Positions 1 to 11,779 of a stretch of DNA of 64,000 nt are shown one piece after another. Location: positions 13,888,001-13,952,000 of the forward strand of contig NC_092801.1 of NCBI RefSeq assembly GCF_918797505.1, in the 5' to 3' direction. Each line of letters starts with the position of its first letter. The stretch's first letter is position 1. A program made the translations under genes and the position numbers. The notes below the pieces were generated by a model, which saw only the letters and a list, made by a program, of their open reading frames with translations, did not search any database and was not told the DNA's origin. Source of the DNA: Bemisia tabaci. Taxonomy: Eukaryota > Arthropoda > Insecta > Hemiptera > Aleyrodidae.

Positions 1-1018
1 CTAAATGAATGCAAACATGCTGAATCTGAAGAAGGGGGCAAGGAAGCTAAATTCGGTGCACTTTTGCTTATCGCTTGTGTGAAGCACTATGGTACCTAAA
101 TTGATTCAATGATACATCACCTCGAGCACCGTAGAGGGAAAGAAACAATTTTTCCCCTGCACTAGCTACTGCCTCTGATGAAGCATTTGGTTCTTTGAAA
201 ATTTGAGCCGCTACTTTTAAGCTCTCATCTTTTTGTAACAATTTGAAGAGCTTATGTTTTCCTGCCTAAAAATTGCAGATGTGGTATCACAACCGGTGAA
301 TGCGTGTAAATGAAACATTATCTGCTAAAGTTAGGTTCTGGTTCAGCGAGTAAGTTTTATTTGGAACTTTACCTTTACCTGGCTTCAGAAAATAAATGTT
401 TTTCTTAGAGTTGCTCGAAGCTGTAAGGATAACTAAGAGATCAGAGTCTTCACTTACAATTATGACTGATGGGGAATTTTCAGAGCACTCGATTTACAAT
501 GAGCACGTCAGCATCCTCCTTTGCTTGTTTAGTTTTAATACCTGCACTCTCAAACCTCTCTCTTAGTAAAGCTATCAGTCGACTTTTATTTTTCTCGTTC
601 TTGAGGAATTTACTTAGTGTGACAGTCACTGACATGTTCTCTTCAAAAATAATTTCTGGAGATAATAATGATTTTGATCTCCGACAGCGTTCCGCTGTTT
701 TGGTCCTCTTTGCTGCGCTGTCCTCCGGATATCCGACAAACACTACTGACGTGTTAGAGGAATAATTTTTCTGTACATACTCAACATGTTTATCAAGTAT
801 TTGGGAGAATATTTCTTGCCGATGCCAGACAATTTTGTGAACCATAAATCCTCCATCAATCACACGGACAGAACCTTTCAATTTGACTGCAGTTTCACAA
901 GTTGAAAAGAAAGTCATAAATCACTAGGTTGGACATTTTCCGCAATCCGGATTCGTCAAAAAGAGCTAATGGAAAAGGAATCAATTCGAATTGAAAATAA
1001 TCCTCAAATTTTTTGTCT
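1..1018 (-). pseudogene. Frameshifted relic of an uncharacterised invertebrate PIN-like protein family
   Basis: Read on the minus strand, conceptual fragments in changing frames follow one another in a consistent order. A segment near 1010-930 contains PFPLALFDESGLRK. A longer open stretch at 917-480 contains VVFVGYPED and ends ADVLIVNRVL. A segment near 475-290 contains VSEDSDLLVIL, one near 300-240 reads HAFTGCDTTSAIFRQ, one near 170-100 has LFLSLYGARGD, and one near 60-1 has LASLPPSSDSA. I recall this motif series (acidic DADVL and EDSDLLV, then HAFTGCDTTSA) from a widespread, expanded family of unnamed invertebrate proteins that looks PIN-nuclease-like. At least four frame changes and several stops make it a pseudogene. 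It continues past the left edge. Function of the family is unknown to me. Confidence 0.6.
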
Positions 1019-2100
1019 ATGATTTTTTAAGGAAAGAAATCCTTTGAAAAAGAAATGTAGGATTAATGGGTATCACTTTATTATTTAATTTAACGCTGCA
1101 GTCTGTTGCAGAAATAGGTACATAACACCCGGTTGCTCCTTTTAAATTTGATTTCACCAGAAGTGCCCTCTAGCGCTCTCATTTGCGCCATACCAACTTC
1201 ACGAGTTTTATGACAATTAATCTTTGGATCAGACCGGGAGTCTCTAAACCAATAAAAATGATTGCCATTCGACACTTAGTAGCTGATAATACAGCGCGAT
1301 ACGACACGGTGTGTAAAAACAGTGCGCGCGCGGCCCACAGATTCGGTCACCGTGCCGCCGCCCCCCCCCCCCCCCCCACGCATTTGGATTTTGGGATTAA
1401 TTTTTGAGAAATCACAGATTTTAGTTTCGGAATGAGTTTTCCTCTCTTTCCTCGGTTTTTGTTAAGTTGTAGCGCACTGGAAACTTGGAAGTCGGGTTTT
1501 GGTCGATTTTGAGTTTAAAAGCCCAACTTTGCGACGATCATAACTCGAAAACGGTGGGTCGTATGGAAAAAACGTATACCACCTTTTTAATAGAAAATTT
1601 TATAGGCTTGATTTTAGCACTGAGGTATTTTGACGGAAAAATGACTTTTTCACTGACTTACAGGCCAAAAACCGAAAAAATAGCGATTTTAGGCCTAAAA
1701 ATCCAAGATGGCGGCTAAAGCTCCACTTCAGGAATGGTGCAAAATTAACCCTTATTTAAGGACCTCATAATACGTCTTTTAAAAAAATTTCCAGCTTTCC
1801 AGCATTTAATTCAATATTCATTCCCTTGGTGCCTGGCCTATACCTAAACTTCGTAAACTTGTTTCGTAGGTTGTATGTTTCTCATCTAAAATATGTAGTT
1901 TGAAATACTATCATCACATTGTTTATTTTTAATGGGGCTGTTGCGCATTTTATTAAAATTAAATTTTTGCAAATAAAATTTCGGGAGGGAAAACGATTTC
2001 CAAAGCTGCCGAAAGTTCAAACTCCATTCCAGACGGAAAAATATCGCGCTAACAGATTTCGTGACGTTACAAGGATCATTGACGCCAAGATCCTTTCACT
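1019..2100. other. No gene seen; (C)17 run and unidentified repeat-like DNA
   Basis: No coding signal that I trust. A run of 17 C lies at 1361-1377. The 1490-1720 stretch reads like mobile-element DNA and ends in AAGATGGCGGC, a phrase repeated in insect repeats, but I cannot assign it. Confidence 0.4.
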
Positions 2101-2264
2101 CATTGGCGGATCCTGCAAATTGGCGACATTGCCTTTTCTCCATTTAAACCTATGGAAATGTATCGATTCTTGGAGAGGCCAGGTGCCCCGGCAAGAATCG
2201 ATCATTCAGCATAGGTTTAAATGGAGGAAATCCGGTGTTGCCAAATTACTGGATCCGCCTCTGC
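2101..2264. mobile_element. MITE with ~50-bp inverted arms
   Basis: The arms beginning GGCGGATCCTGCAAATTGG and, inverted, GGCGGATCCAGTAATTTGG pair over about 50 bp, including a CCATTTAAACCTATG core. The flanks CTTTCACT (left) and CATTCACT (right) agree at 7 of 8 bases, consistent with an 8-bp hAT-type target duplication. No coding capacity. Confidence 0.65.
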
Positions 2265-2502
2265 CATTCACTTGCAATTGCTTATATGTATACATTCCGG
2301 TCGTACAGCGGCCATGATACATTAGATTAACGATGGTCGAAACCATGTTGCAACGTTTTATGACGTCATAAGGAGAAAGCCAATGAGAAACGTTAATCTC
2401 ATCACCACAACTTTTTAGATATTTTTTGTCAGTCAAAAAAGCTATTTCGAGCTTACTTAAGCTCGGAAACATTTCCCTCGCTAAAAATTACATGGGTTAC
2501 AG

Positions 2503-2933
2503 TAGAGTACCTTTATAGACAGAGTATGGCCATTCGTATCTTTTTACTACAGGAAAACTGTGCCGCTTTTTGATTGGTCAACGAGTTTTTAGGTTTCATG
2601 ATGCTCTTACGGTCGTAAATAAATAAACAAGGTGGCGGCTCACCGTAACATAGATAAGGAGCTAAAATTTGACAAAAATTTAAATTACACGGCAGTAACA
2701 ATTTAAATTACAATATCTATACGAATAACACATAAAAAACACATAAAATGTTAAATCACTGTTAAATCGCCTTTATCACAGGAGGATGCATCATTTCAAA
2801 CTTGCTTGCTGATAACATCAATCTTGTTCGTTTAATTACGGCCGTAAGAACATCGTGTCAGCCAATTTTCACGAGACCAATGAAAAACCGGCACAGAAAT
2901 GGCCAGATTGACTCTGTCTATGAACGTACTCTA
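2503..2933. mobile_element. hAT-like nonautonomous element, TAGAGTAC family, copy 1
   Basis: The left end TAGAGTACCTTTATAGACAG and the right end CTGTCTATGAACGTACTCTA are inverted partners. Exact 8-bp duplications GGTTACAG flank it (2495-2502 and 2934-2941). An 8-bp duplication with TAGAG-type termini is typical of the hAT superfamily. No transposase-length reading frame is present, so it would depend on a source element elsewhere. Confidence 0.85.
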
Positions 2934-2941
2934 GGTTACAG

Positions 2942-5219
2942 GATGGATGGTCTACAACTCCAGGATCATACATCAATCCCATTGATGAGGTAGCATTCGT
3001 AACTGATATCAAATCATCATTCGCGAGAATTTTTCGATTTTTTCGGTCAATATTGAGCTAATCCAGGGTAAACAAGCAGTGAACTCCAACACAATGTGTT
3101 GATAAGGCGCGTCATTAACTCACACGTATCAAACCCTTTAGTTTTCATTTACAGAGATTTCAAAATAGGCAAGTAGCACAACAAGAGAATTCATACGATC
3201 CAACTCTTCGACGACGCACTTTGACGAGACCGTGTATTGTGAATGTAGAAAGTCATTCGAACGAGTTTAAGTTTTTTGATCTGCCCCCAGCAATATCTCA
3301 TCAGATTCTTAAAGAAAAGTGCTACGGAATAATTTAAGCGAAGAAAGGAAAAATTCTGTCGAACTCCTGAAAGATACAGTCGATTTAAAGGTATTTTTGG
3401 GGCTGAAATATCCAAATCACCAGTACCTATTATAAATCCCGATATATTATTGAAAAGAAATTGACTCGGTATAGATGCAATTGCATTAGATATGTCTTGA
3501 TTTTGTTAATTTAAGCGTATTTCCATGCAAAGAAGTTCAACCATGTCCATGCTTTATTCATTCATGAATTGAAAGTGAGCAATCTACATCCCGAAAATCT
3601 ACCGATTTGCCGTAAAAAATTGCAGAAACTCGATATACCAAGTCGATGCACCCACTCGTTGAATTTACCAACCAATTTCGTGAGTGCAAATATATAAAAA
3701 TCAATATGCTATAGTCATTTTGGGTGCATTTATTTTTCATGAAAAAATAATAATTTCAATCCCGAAAAACCAACAATTTTCCGTATAAAATCGAATAAAT
3801 CGAGATGTGTCGACTCCCTGACGTGAAAATTAGATTCTACGTGTAAAAATATTTACACGTGGATATGCTGAACAGAAACCATGTGTGGACACAGTTAGGA
3901 TACATAGCCCCAGAACACTTTTAAAGCGCCTTTACTTTCCAGAATCTTGACGGAATTTTTTTTTGGCTTAAACGACTCAAGAGACACTGTAGTTAAAAAA
4001 TATAAAGAATTTTCGATTTTAGCACACAGAAAAATGTTCGTTCAGGCACACCATGTATTGTATGGTGTATTGCGCTGGTATTCAATCCTTGCCTTCAGAT
4101 CAAAATTCTTACAAGGAAGCCTCTTGCAAGAGGCGAATTTTTTGTAATTTCTCCCAACTTTTTCTCCGTTATATAGTTGAATTGCTTGCCAAATTCTGAG
4201 GTCAATTATATTTAATTGTAATTTATACATTTCTTTTTTCCCCTTCATTTTATTTTTTGTTTGGAGAAGTTTCGTTGATTTCTTCGAATTTCGAATACTG
4301 CAACTTCTCTTCTATTCGGCCGATTTTTATGAATGAGACCTCTTTCAATTCGTCTTTGACCGGAGAGTAAGGAAAAAATTGCTAAGTACTCGCGAAACAA
4401 TTTTTTCGAAAATTTGATGGATCCCAGCGTGACGGTGAAATGGGTAATCGAGTGAAAGTAATTAGGTCTGACTGTGACGAGGACCGCGAGGGTCGCCTTT
4501 TGTTCTTCAGCTGGGAAGCGACGCGGCGAACCGAGCCAGGACCGGGACACTACCTGGGTTTTGTGCCTGCCTGTGCACTGTTTTGGCCTGATAGGGGAGT
4601 GAATTTCTGTATGGGCCACGGTTAGCACATGGTCTAATGAGTCTCGAGGCTCATCACAGATTGCACTTACCACTATCCTGCTGGCCCCGGCTATCAGAGC
4701 AAGGGGTACCAAATTTTGAAAATCTTAACAGGGTTGTGGAGATCTGTCAAAGCAACGTTTTAAACAAAACGAAGAAGTGAAATTCTCATTCAACGAGTGC
4801 CGACCTGATCAGCCATCCTCGAATCAGTTCGCTTGTTTCTGCTTATATATGCATATTTTAAATCAGCGCGTCGTACTCTTCGGCTTTTTTTTAAAAAAAC
4901 CAAGTAACGTAGACTCTTGGTATTCACTGCACATAAACTAGAGAGCCCCAGAATGAGAAACAACTTTAAATCATAATTATTGACGGATAAATAAACTTTT
5001 TACAGGCTTTGGAAAATCTCAGAAGTTCGCGGTAGTCACTTTTCGGTAAGGAACTAAGGGACTCGGTTATTGTATCGAGTGGGGGGTCGAAACGATCGCA
5101 AAGGCGGTATACTACGTATACGCGCCAAAATGATTACCTATTTTGGCGATGTCGCCTAAACTTTAAATGACATCTTGTGATCTCGCAGTGGTGAGGTGAC
5201 ATATGAACTATTACGCGCT
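2942..5219. other. AT-rich DNA without a supportable gene
   Basis: No splice-consistent coding matches. Around 3590-3840 a degenerate direct repeat (CCCGAAAATCTACCG and CCCGAAAAACCAACA contexts) is visible. The 4,270-4,490 segment is a diverged copy of the sequence at 23,400-23,600 (shared TATTCGGCCGATTTTTA and GTGGATCC-type blocks), so the open frame across it on the minus strand is repeat DNA, not a gene. Confidence 0.4.
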
Positions 5220-5225
5220 TTGTCA

Positions 5226-5935
5226 GCAGGCCCGCCACATCCCATCCAGGGCCCTGGTAACAGTTTTAAGGTCCGGGCCCCAAGCACGGAGGAGGGGGGA
5301 TCCGAGGGGCATCTCCCGAGAAATTTTAGAATTTATACGACTAATCGGACGCATTTTTAAACTTCCATAAAGAATTTTTCCATCAATTTCTGCGGAATAA
5401 TTATGTTTTTTTTCTACTTTCAGCACAAAATACTTGCGAATTGTAGCATTCAAGACATCTGGAAAATTTTTAATTTTTTTCTTTTTTTTTGGGGGGGGGC
5501 ATATGATACTATTTTCAGTTCTAAGAGGGCCAGGCCCCCCTGGACTCCCCCTTCGTTTGTCTATGGCAAGGGAGTTGAGTTATGAGCCATTGAAGTCGAG
5601 GTTGCCCAGACTGGAGACTCTTTAGCATCTGACAACGGAAGAAAATGAAACGCAGTTACTAAAAATATCCCTGTGTACTGAAAATCTTGAAAATAGATAG
5701 AAATTTTCCAAGAAGTATACTTCTTTGAAAATTTAAGAAGAATTCTAGAGTGTCTCAGCATGTTTCTGAAAATCTATTCACCTTTGGCGAAATTTTTAGG
5801 GTAAATTTTTCATTTTTTCTTACGAAACAAGGATTGCATGTGAATTTGTAGTGGTTTTTGACGGGTAACACGGGCCCCGGTACCAGGGACCTAGTATCCC
5901 CCCCCCCCCCTTGTGGCGGGCCTGCTTGTCAATAC
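5226..5935. mobile_element. CAGGCCCGCC-end element, copy 1 (~710 bp)
   Basis: It starts GCAGGCCCGCCACA and ends TTGTGGCGGGCCTGC, an inverted pair of about 14 bp. TTGTCA occurs immediately outside both ends (5220-5225 and 5936-5941), a probable 6-bp target duplication. The interior is noncoding, with an oligo-T stretch, a run of G near 5,491 and a C run near 5,900. A second copy lies at 25,981-26,706 in the same orientation. Confidence 0.75.
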
Positions 5936-5941
5936 AGTTTG

Positions 5942-6743
5942 CTGATGAAAGTCAATTTCATCACCAGGCCCAATTTAATGCAATTTTCTCGAAATTCCTC
6001 AATTTTCCCCCTTTTAATGCCGTGAGTTGGGACTCCCAACTTGGGAGCACGTTACTTGCTAAGTGCAACATTTGAACTATTAAACCAAGAAAGTCAGACA
6101 CTATGTTTCATAATTAAAAGGGAGATTTTGGTACCTAGTGCAATTAGTGCTGTTGATTTTTTCTTCGATTTTCTGAAGATATCGATTTTTTGCACAAAAT
6201 AATCAATTGATTGAATCGATTTTTTGCACGCCATTCTGCAGCTGAATCGATTTTTTACTTACAAATCGAAATTTTTCGTTTTTTACGAACGAAAATTTTA
6301 CTCCTGAATAATTAAGGAGGCAACACAAGCCTACAATATTCTTCAAAACTAAAGGAGGTCATCAGAATTGCTCCGATTTAAGCAGTGTTCGAAACTCACA
6401 GGCGCCAACTTGCCAAATGCGCCTAAGAAATCGGCCATGCCGCCTAAGAAATGAAGGCTCTACGCCAGCGTGGCCCCTAAAAATTGACCCCCCTCCCCCT
6501 AAAAAAAAAAGAAATCATAGTTTTCCTGTTTGGTGATTTTCCGAAATTTCCCCCAAGTAGCAGCTACTACTTAGTTCTGTATCTAAAATATCTTGCGCCT
6601 AACTTGTCACTAAATGCGCCGTGGTACATGGGGCAAAAAGTCAATTTGGCCCCTAAAAATTGAGCTTGATACGCCATATGGCTCCTGAAACTCCAAGGTG
6701 AGTTTCTAACACTGAATTTAAGGGACAATGAAACTCAACGCTC
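5942..6743. repeat. Dispersed repeat, second copy inverted at 40.9-41.2 kb
   Basis: The stretch from about 6,390 to 6,715 (CGAAACTCACAGGCGCCAAC through GCTCCTGAAACTCCAAGGTG) matches, in inverted orientation, the sequence at about 40,885-41,203 just upstream of the regucalcin-like exons. It contains several GCGCC/GGCGC blocks. No coding signal. The 5,942-6,380 part is unidentified AT-rich DNA. Confidence 0.55.
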
Positions 6744-6751
6744 AGTAAGGC

Positions 6752-7063
6752 TAGAGTCCCTTTATACTGAGAGTCAAGACGATGTGAATCCATTTCTGAT
6801 TGGTTCCCGTATTTTAGGCCTTCACAGTGTCACAAACGGGAATAAAGATTACATTTTCACAGATTGCAAAGATTATTATCTGGAATGGACCAGGGAATTA
6901 CGAGTTCGGAAAGGAACAAACGGAATGAGAGAGGGAACGGAGAAAGGAATTTGAGAATGGACCGATCGAAGATCACGAAAAAAGTTCAATTTCTGTAATC
7001 TTTATTCCCGTTCGTGACTCCATGAGGGGGTGTTGTCTTGACTCTCAGTATAAAGGGACTCTA
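6752..7063. mobile_element. hAT-like nonautonomous element, TAGAGTCC variant, copy 2
   Basis: The ends TAGAGTCCCTTTATACTGAG and CTCAGTATAAAGGGACTCTA are perfect inverted partners. Exact 8-bp duplications AGTAAGGC lie at 6744-6751 and 7064-7071. The interior repeats the phrase TTTATTCCCG in inverted form (6,839-6,846 and 7,000-7,007). A one-ended relative, starting with the same first 15 bases, lies at 41,871 inside the regucalcin intron. Confidence 0.88.
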
Positions 7064-7071
7064 AGTAAGGC

Positions 7072-8326
7072 GAGTATTGAAGGAAAATGAGCGGCACAAT
7101 ACTCATCCTAAAAATCGATTTTTTATTCAGAGCCCTTCTCTTCAAAACGGGTTTGTTGGCCTTAATTTTTCTGCTAATAATCGATATTTTTAACACAATA
7201 GACGCTTTCGAGTTAATTGATTCGGGAAAAAATCAACAACGCTAAAAGCAATCCTATTTGTGGAAGGCTTCAACCTGGTATCAGGATACGGGACCATAGA
7301 GGCTCCCGCTCCCTCTCGACTCGGATGAATAAGTGGAAAATCTAAATTGCTGTATTGCCGGAGACATGTCATAAATTGTAACGAACTTTTTTATCCACAA
7401 CTTTATTAGAGGTACAAAATTAACACACATTCGTACAGAAAGATGTGAAAATACAGAAACGACGGGGAAAAGATGGGTTTTCACTAGAGATCTGGCGAAT
7501 AATGGGTATATTTACATTAATCTTTTCGCATTCGAAACAAAGTATCAGTTACAAAGCTACTTCTTAAAAGACCCAGAAAACTGAGTGATTTATTCAATGA
7601 ACGGAGTCTAAAACAAGCAGTTCCAACGCCAAAGCGTTGGAGGGCGCTTCTTTAACACTGCGCATGCGAGGAACGTTTTCATACGGCCAAGCGAGAGTAT
7701 TGCGGACGGACGATGTATAACAAATTGCCTACGTGAAGGTGGTCCGGCAGCAACATACCCGCCGCTAGTCTCTGGAAAACAATAGAAAATAGTAGTTGCG
7801 TACGTTGCCAGCGAGCGCGCTGCGAGCGCATCTGTTTCAATTACCTAGCATCGAGTCGGGCCTCTAACTTTCTATTCTCTCTGACATAACCTTAAACTTT
7901 CAACCCAGAGCCGCAAACAGCTGACGCTTGACGATGCTGCGCCGAGAAAATGAACCAATCACAAAATAGCACAGTAATACGTCACTAAAATGAAGAGATC
8001 ACGTGACTGTTCGTGATTTTTTCGAATCAATCTGAAACTACAACCTCGAATATGAGGCATTTAAGCATAACGAAGCCCCAAAATAGTTTAACCAGGTAAT
8101 ACGTCCGTGCGAGATTGTTATGCTTAAAAGCAAAACATTTCCCGAAAACTTTTACGAATACCAGATGCAGAAAAAAATCAAATTTTCCCGGGTGTACCAG
8201 AATGGCGTCATTACCCATAAGGCAAAACGGTATGTAGTATAGTACATGTTACATCGGGGGAGTCGAACGGCTGGAAAGGGCGCATCTGGTACCCAGAAGC
8301 GCCCAAATGCAGGGCAAAGATACAAT
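7072..8326. other. Unassigned, partly GC-rich interval
   Basis: No reading frame I can support. From about 7,620 to 7,960 the DNA is richer in CpG than its surroundings (GCGAGCGCGCTGCGAGCGC near 7,812). This could be a promoter or first noncoding exon, but nothing downstream on either strand confirms it. Confidence 0.3.
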
Positions 8327-8882
8327 ATGGACCACTAGACAATGTACAAAATTCAGCATACTGATAAATGTTTCTTGACCAAAATTTCACGTGAAACACG
8401 ATGTGCACAACGAAAATTACCGAAATCAACTCCTTACGAAGATATTTCATGGTTCTTGATGCGTGAATTCGAACCACCCGCTCATGAAAACTCAATGCTC
8501 TACGTGATTCACATCGCGCGCTAAACGTTATCATGACAGTCTCTGCGATATAAAAATCTGGCAACCTTAATCTTGACGCTTTGGCTCAGCTATAGCAAAT
8601 TGCTTACCTATAGTTTGAACAACACATGGTGGAAAATGAACATTGCTCGATTGAGAAGCTTTCTGAAACTGTTGTAGTGAGCGATTTGACTCACGTAGAG
8701 CTTTGAGTTTCTTGAGAGCGGGCAGTTCAATTTCCTCGTAACCAATGTGAAATAAAAACGATAATATCCTCGTTAGGAGTTAGTTTCAGTAATTTTCGTT
8801 GCGTGAATCGTGTTTTACGTGAAATTCTGGTTAAGAAACCTGTATCAGATTGCTTAAATTCGTACCTTGTCTAGTGGTCCAT
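8327..8882. mobile_element. Long-inverted-repeat element, ATGGACCACTAGACA family, copy 1
   Basis: It begins ATGGACCACTAGACAATG and ends CTTGTCTAGTGGTCCAT. The two halves form imperfect inverted arms of roughly 200 bp or more (for example TTTCACGTGAAACACG versus CGTGTTTTACGTGAAA). It is a reverse-orientation relative of the 16,079-16,633 copy. No coding capacity. Confidence 0.75.
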
Positions 8883-9162
8883 TTTGACAAAACTGGCCTT
8901 AGTGGCATTCATTTTATATGTAAGATTTAGTCCCTTTCGAGAATTGGATCGCAATTAGCAAGAAGGATCCAGCGCGATTACAGTGTTTTCAAAACCGTGC
9001 AGCTCTTATTTTTCTTTTAAAAACATCTATTACATGTTCAGTATTGAAATTTACACATATTTAATTTCCTTAAAAATAACAATTTTTCGGTGAGAGGCCA
9101 ACACTATTTGCTTCTCTGGGAGATTTTTTTAGATAAATATGAAGCAGCAAAATTCTTACAAC

Positions 9163-9617
9163 ACTGTGATCGCGCGGGTTCCTTTTCGCTAAATGCGATC
9201 CAATGCACCTCTTTTGGCTGGGCAATAGATAGGAGTGGAGGCTTCTGGCTATTTCTAAGGGAGTCCTCTCAAATGAGTCAGTTGCGCTGGTCACAGAATC
9301 GTATTTTCATGCTTGATTTTTGCGGATTAGTTTAATAATATCTGCCCAAACAGCAACTCTCTACGTTTAATACTAGCCGAGATATCGCCCACTGTGATCG
9401 CGCTGGTTCCTTTTCGCTACATGCGATCCAATGCACCTCTTTTGGCTGGGCAATAGATAGGAGTGGAGGCTTCTGGCTATTTCTAAGGGAGTCCTCTCAA
9501 ATGAGTCAGTTGCGCTGGTCACAGAATCGTGTTTTCATGCTTGATTTTTGCGGATTAGTTTAATAATATCTGCCCAAACAGCAACTTTCTACGTTTCATA
9601 CTAGCCGAGATATCGCC
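9163..9617 (+). repeat. Tandem duplication of a ~226-bp unit in a fold-back arm
   Basis: The unit starting near 9,163 (CACTGTGATCGCGC) and ending GCCGAGATATCGCC is repeated almost unchanged from 9,390 to 9,617. Differences are single bases. Part of the same unit appears inverted at about 10,622-10,760, so the tandem pair is the left arm of a larger palindromic element. Confidence 0.85.
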
Positions 9618-10026
9618 TAGAGTACCTATATTGAGAGAGTATGGCCACTGGAGTTACCACCTCTGATTGGCTCAGCCATCTTAGGCTGAATGGAGCCCTT
9701 AGGACCCAAAAATGGCGGACGCCATAAAGTTAATGTAATGCAAAATGATTCAAAATGTAGTTGTCTTTGCTTATCGTAACGAGGACTTTACCCAAATACA
9801 CTATTGCGACTTTTTTACATATTTTTAAGGCTAATCGTGTGCAATTTTTGAGAAAAATGATCTTAGATGTAGTAAGGTTGGCAGCAAGTGCGGTTGGTGA
9901 TAACAGTCACAAGTTGGCAATGACCCCCCTCCCATCCTCAAAAACCAAAACAAAACACCGCCATTTTTGGGTCCTAAGCCTCTCCATGGGACCCAGTGGC
10001 CATACTCTCTTAATATAAGTACTCTA
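9618..10026. mobile_element. hAT-like nonautonomous element, TAGAGTAC family, copy 3
   Basis: The ends TAGAGTACCTATATTGAGAG and CTCTTAATATAAGTACTCTA pair over about 35 bp including GAGTATGGCCACTGG. Exact 8-bp duplications ATATCGCC flank it (9610-9617, 10027-10034). It is inserted in the left arm of the palindrome whose right arm at 10,622 retains an uninterrupted GGGCGATATCTCGG, the empty-site equivalent. Confidence 0.9.
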
Positions 10027-10130
10027 ATATCGCCCATTGAAAAGTCGGGTTTCTGGCGCCATCCACCCCGGTAGTGGCGCCCTTGGTTTCTCCCACCTTG
10101 CTTTCATTCTAGTTTCATGTTGAGTGTAAC

Positions 10131-10515
10131 TAGAGTACCCGTATAGCGAGAGTATAGACGGATGTGAAACTCCGAAAATCCATCAGGCCTTCACCGATGC
10201 CTCCGCGAATAAAGTTAAGGCCCAGAAATGCAGCCAACCTATGAATTTCAATTATCCAGATCGATTTATTAATACAATTGTTACGAGCCATCGTTTATAA
10301 AGCACGTATTTGACTTAGTTTTTGCATAAATTTACTTATTTTTGTGGAAGAACGCTCATTTATGTACTTTCTTAGCCATCTCCGTTAGAATTGGAGTCTA
10401 CAGACTGGCAGTGAAATTTTGTGCGTTGGAAGTTGGTTAGAAGGGTGGCTGCACTTTTGGGCCCTAAGCCCTCCATGAAGCGATCTCCATATACTCTCGC
10501 TATACAGGTACTCTA
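10131..10515. mobile_element. hAT-like nonautonomous element, TAGAGTAC family, copy 4
   Basis: The ends TAGAGTACCCGTATAGCGAG and CTCGCTATACAGGTACTCTA are inverted partners. The flanks AGTGTAAC and AGTATAAC agree at 7 of 8. It sits at the centre of the fold-back element, between inverted segments 10,035-10,130 and 10,516-10,620. Confidence 0.85.
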
Positions 10516-10770
10516 AGTATAACCAGTGCAGATTTTTGTCTCCCTGACCGATGAAAGCAAGACGGGGGAAACCGAGGGTGTCACTACCACGGTGGATGAC
10601 GCCAATAACCCGGAATTTCAAAGGGCGATATCTCGGTTGATACTGAACGTAGAAAGTTGCTGTTTTGACCGATCGTAATATTTTTAGCTGATCGATCTGC
10701 TAGAATAAAGCATCAAAACGCAATGCTGTGACCAACACAACTGACCCATTGGGCTATTTAGATCAAAGTG
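10516..10770. repeat. Right arm of the fold-back element interrupted by copies 3 and 4
   Basis: Inverted, this segment reads CTTGCTTTCAT, then ..TGGTAGTG.., then CGCCCTTTGAAATTCCGGGT, then CGAGATATCGCCC and onward to GTTGTGTTGGTCACAGC. That is colinear with 10,130 back to 10,035 and then with 9,617 back to about 9,262. Identity is about 80-85% by eye. Confidence 0.75.
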
Positions 10771-10849
10771 AATTATGTTAGTTCTCATATAAGACCTGAA
10801 ATCGACAAGAATACATGCATGGTAGGACTCATTTCACGAAGGCTGTATT

Positions 10850-11013
10850 CAGTGGCGAGGCGTGAATGATCGATTACCGGTATCTCCCCGTTTTAAACTG
10901 TGGTAAAGAATCGGTCATTAAGGTGTTCGTTGCGAACACCCTGTTTATCGATCCTTTTCCAAGGGTTTAAGTGGCAGATCAATCGATATATCGCTAGGCA
11001 CGTCACGCCACTG
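10850..11013. mobile_element. CAGTGGCGTGGCG-family MITE, copy 1
   Basis: The ends CAGTGGCGAGGCGTGAATG and CGTCACGCCACTG pair. The centre is a hairpin AAGGTGTTCGTTGCGAACACC followed by inverted ATCGAT-rich arms. The flanks GCTGTATT and GATGTAAT match at 6 of 8, suggesting an older insertion. Five copies occur in the window. Confidence 0.8.
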
Positions 11014-11779
11014 GATGTAATTTCTTTTGATTACGCCATTTTTCCTTAGCTCGGCAGCACATTAGGACTAAATATTGAAATTACGATGCAGAAATCTCAT
11101 CCTGATTACAAAAGCAGTTAAACAGGAATAATACGAGTTTCGGACTTTCTGTAATATTCCGGAGCTTAAGAACGAAGATTTAAGTTGAAAAAATAACGGG
11201 GGATGACACAGCGCCCATAAAGAAATATTCGAAAATTCAAATGGAAATATCTCCAATATATTCTCTTACAAAATATGATGAAGAGAAAGTCACTTCGGAA
11301 AAAAGCAAAACTAGAAACAAGCTTTCATAATCAATAAGTCTTGGTTCTCTAGCCACGAGAGGAATTAGAGCACTGCGCGACGTGTTTCCTCTATAAAATT
11401 TTACGAGGAAATCGAAGTCATGGGACGGATGGGGAGTGTGGAAATGAACTCCGAAACAAATTAAGATTAACATTGCTTGAATGACACAAATACAAATGAC
11501 GTCATCTGTATTGTCTCAACTTGAAATTGTCAATGATCAGAGTGTCGTTTTTCTCCGGTGTGCGATCGAATATGTACCCTTGGAGAAACTATTTATGGGA
11601 ACCAAGCTGAGAGAAGCCTGCAATTAAAAGGTCCCACACCGGCGTGTGTCGTATGCGTTGATTTAAACGGCTTTTTCTGGACAAAAAGGCAGAGCACTGA
11701 GTGAAAATGCATGGTTTATCGGAGTATGCTCCTTCAAATGCCTTTTCTGCCGAAAAGAGGATGAGCAGTGACTGCATCA
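11014..11779. other. Downstream flank of zinc-finger gene 1; no other gene seen
   Basis: This lies 3' of the minus-strand zinc-finger gene. No convincing AATAAA on the minus strand close to its stop, and no coding signal on either strand. Confidence 0.4.

Noticed and set aside
4245..4712. 155-codon minus-strand frame
   Set aside because: It overlaps a dispersed repeat with a second copy near 23.5 kb and shows no domain.
7620..7960. CpG-rich stretch as a promoter
   Set aside because: No transcription-unit evidence on either side; mentioned only as unassigned DNA.
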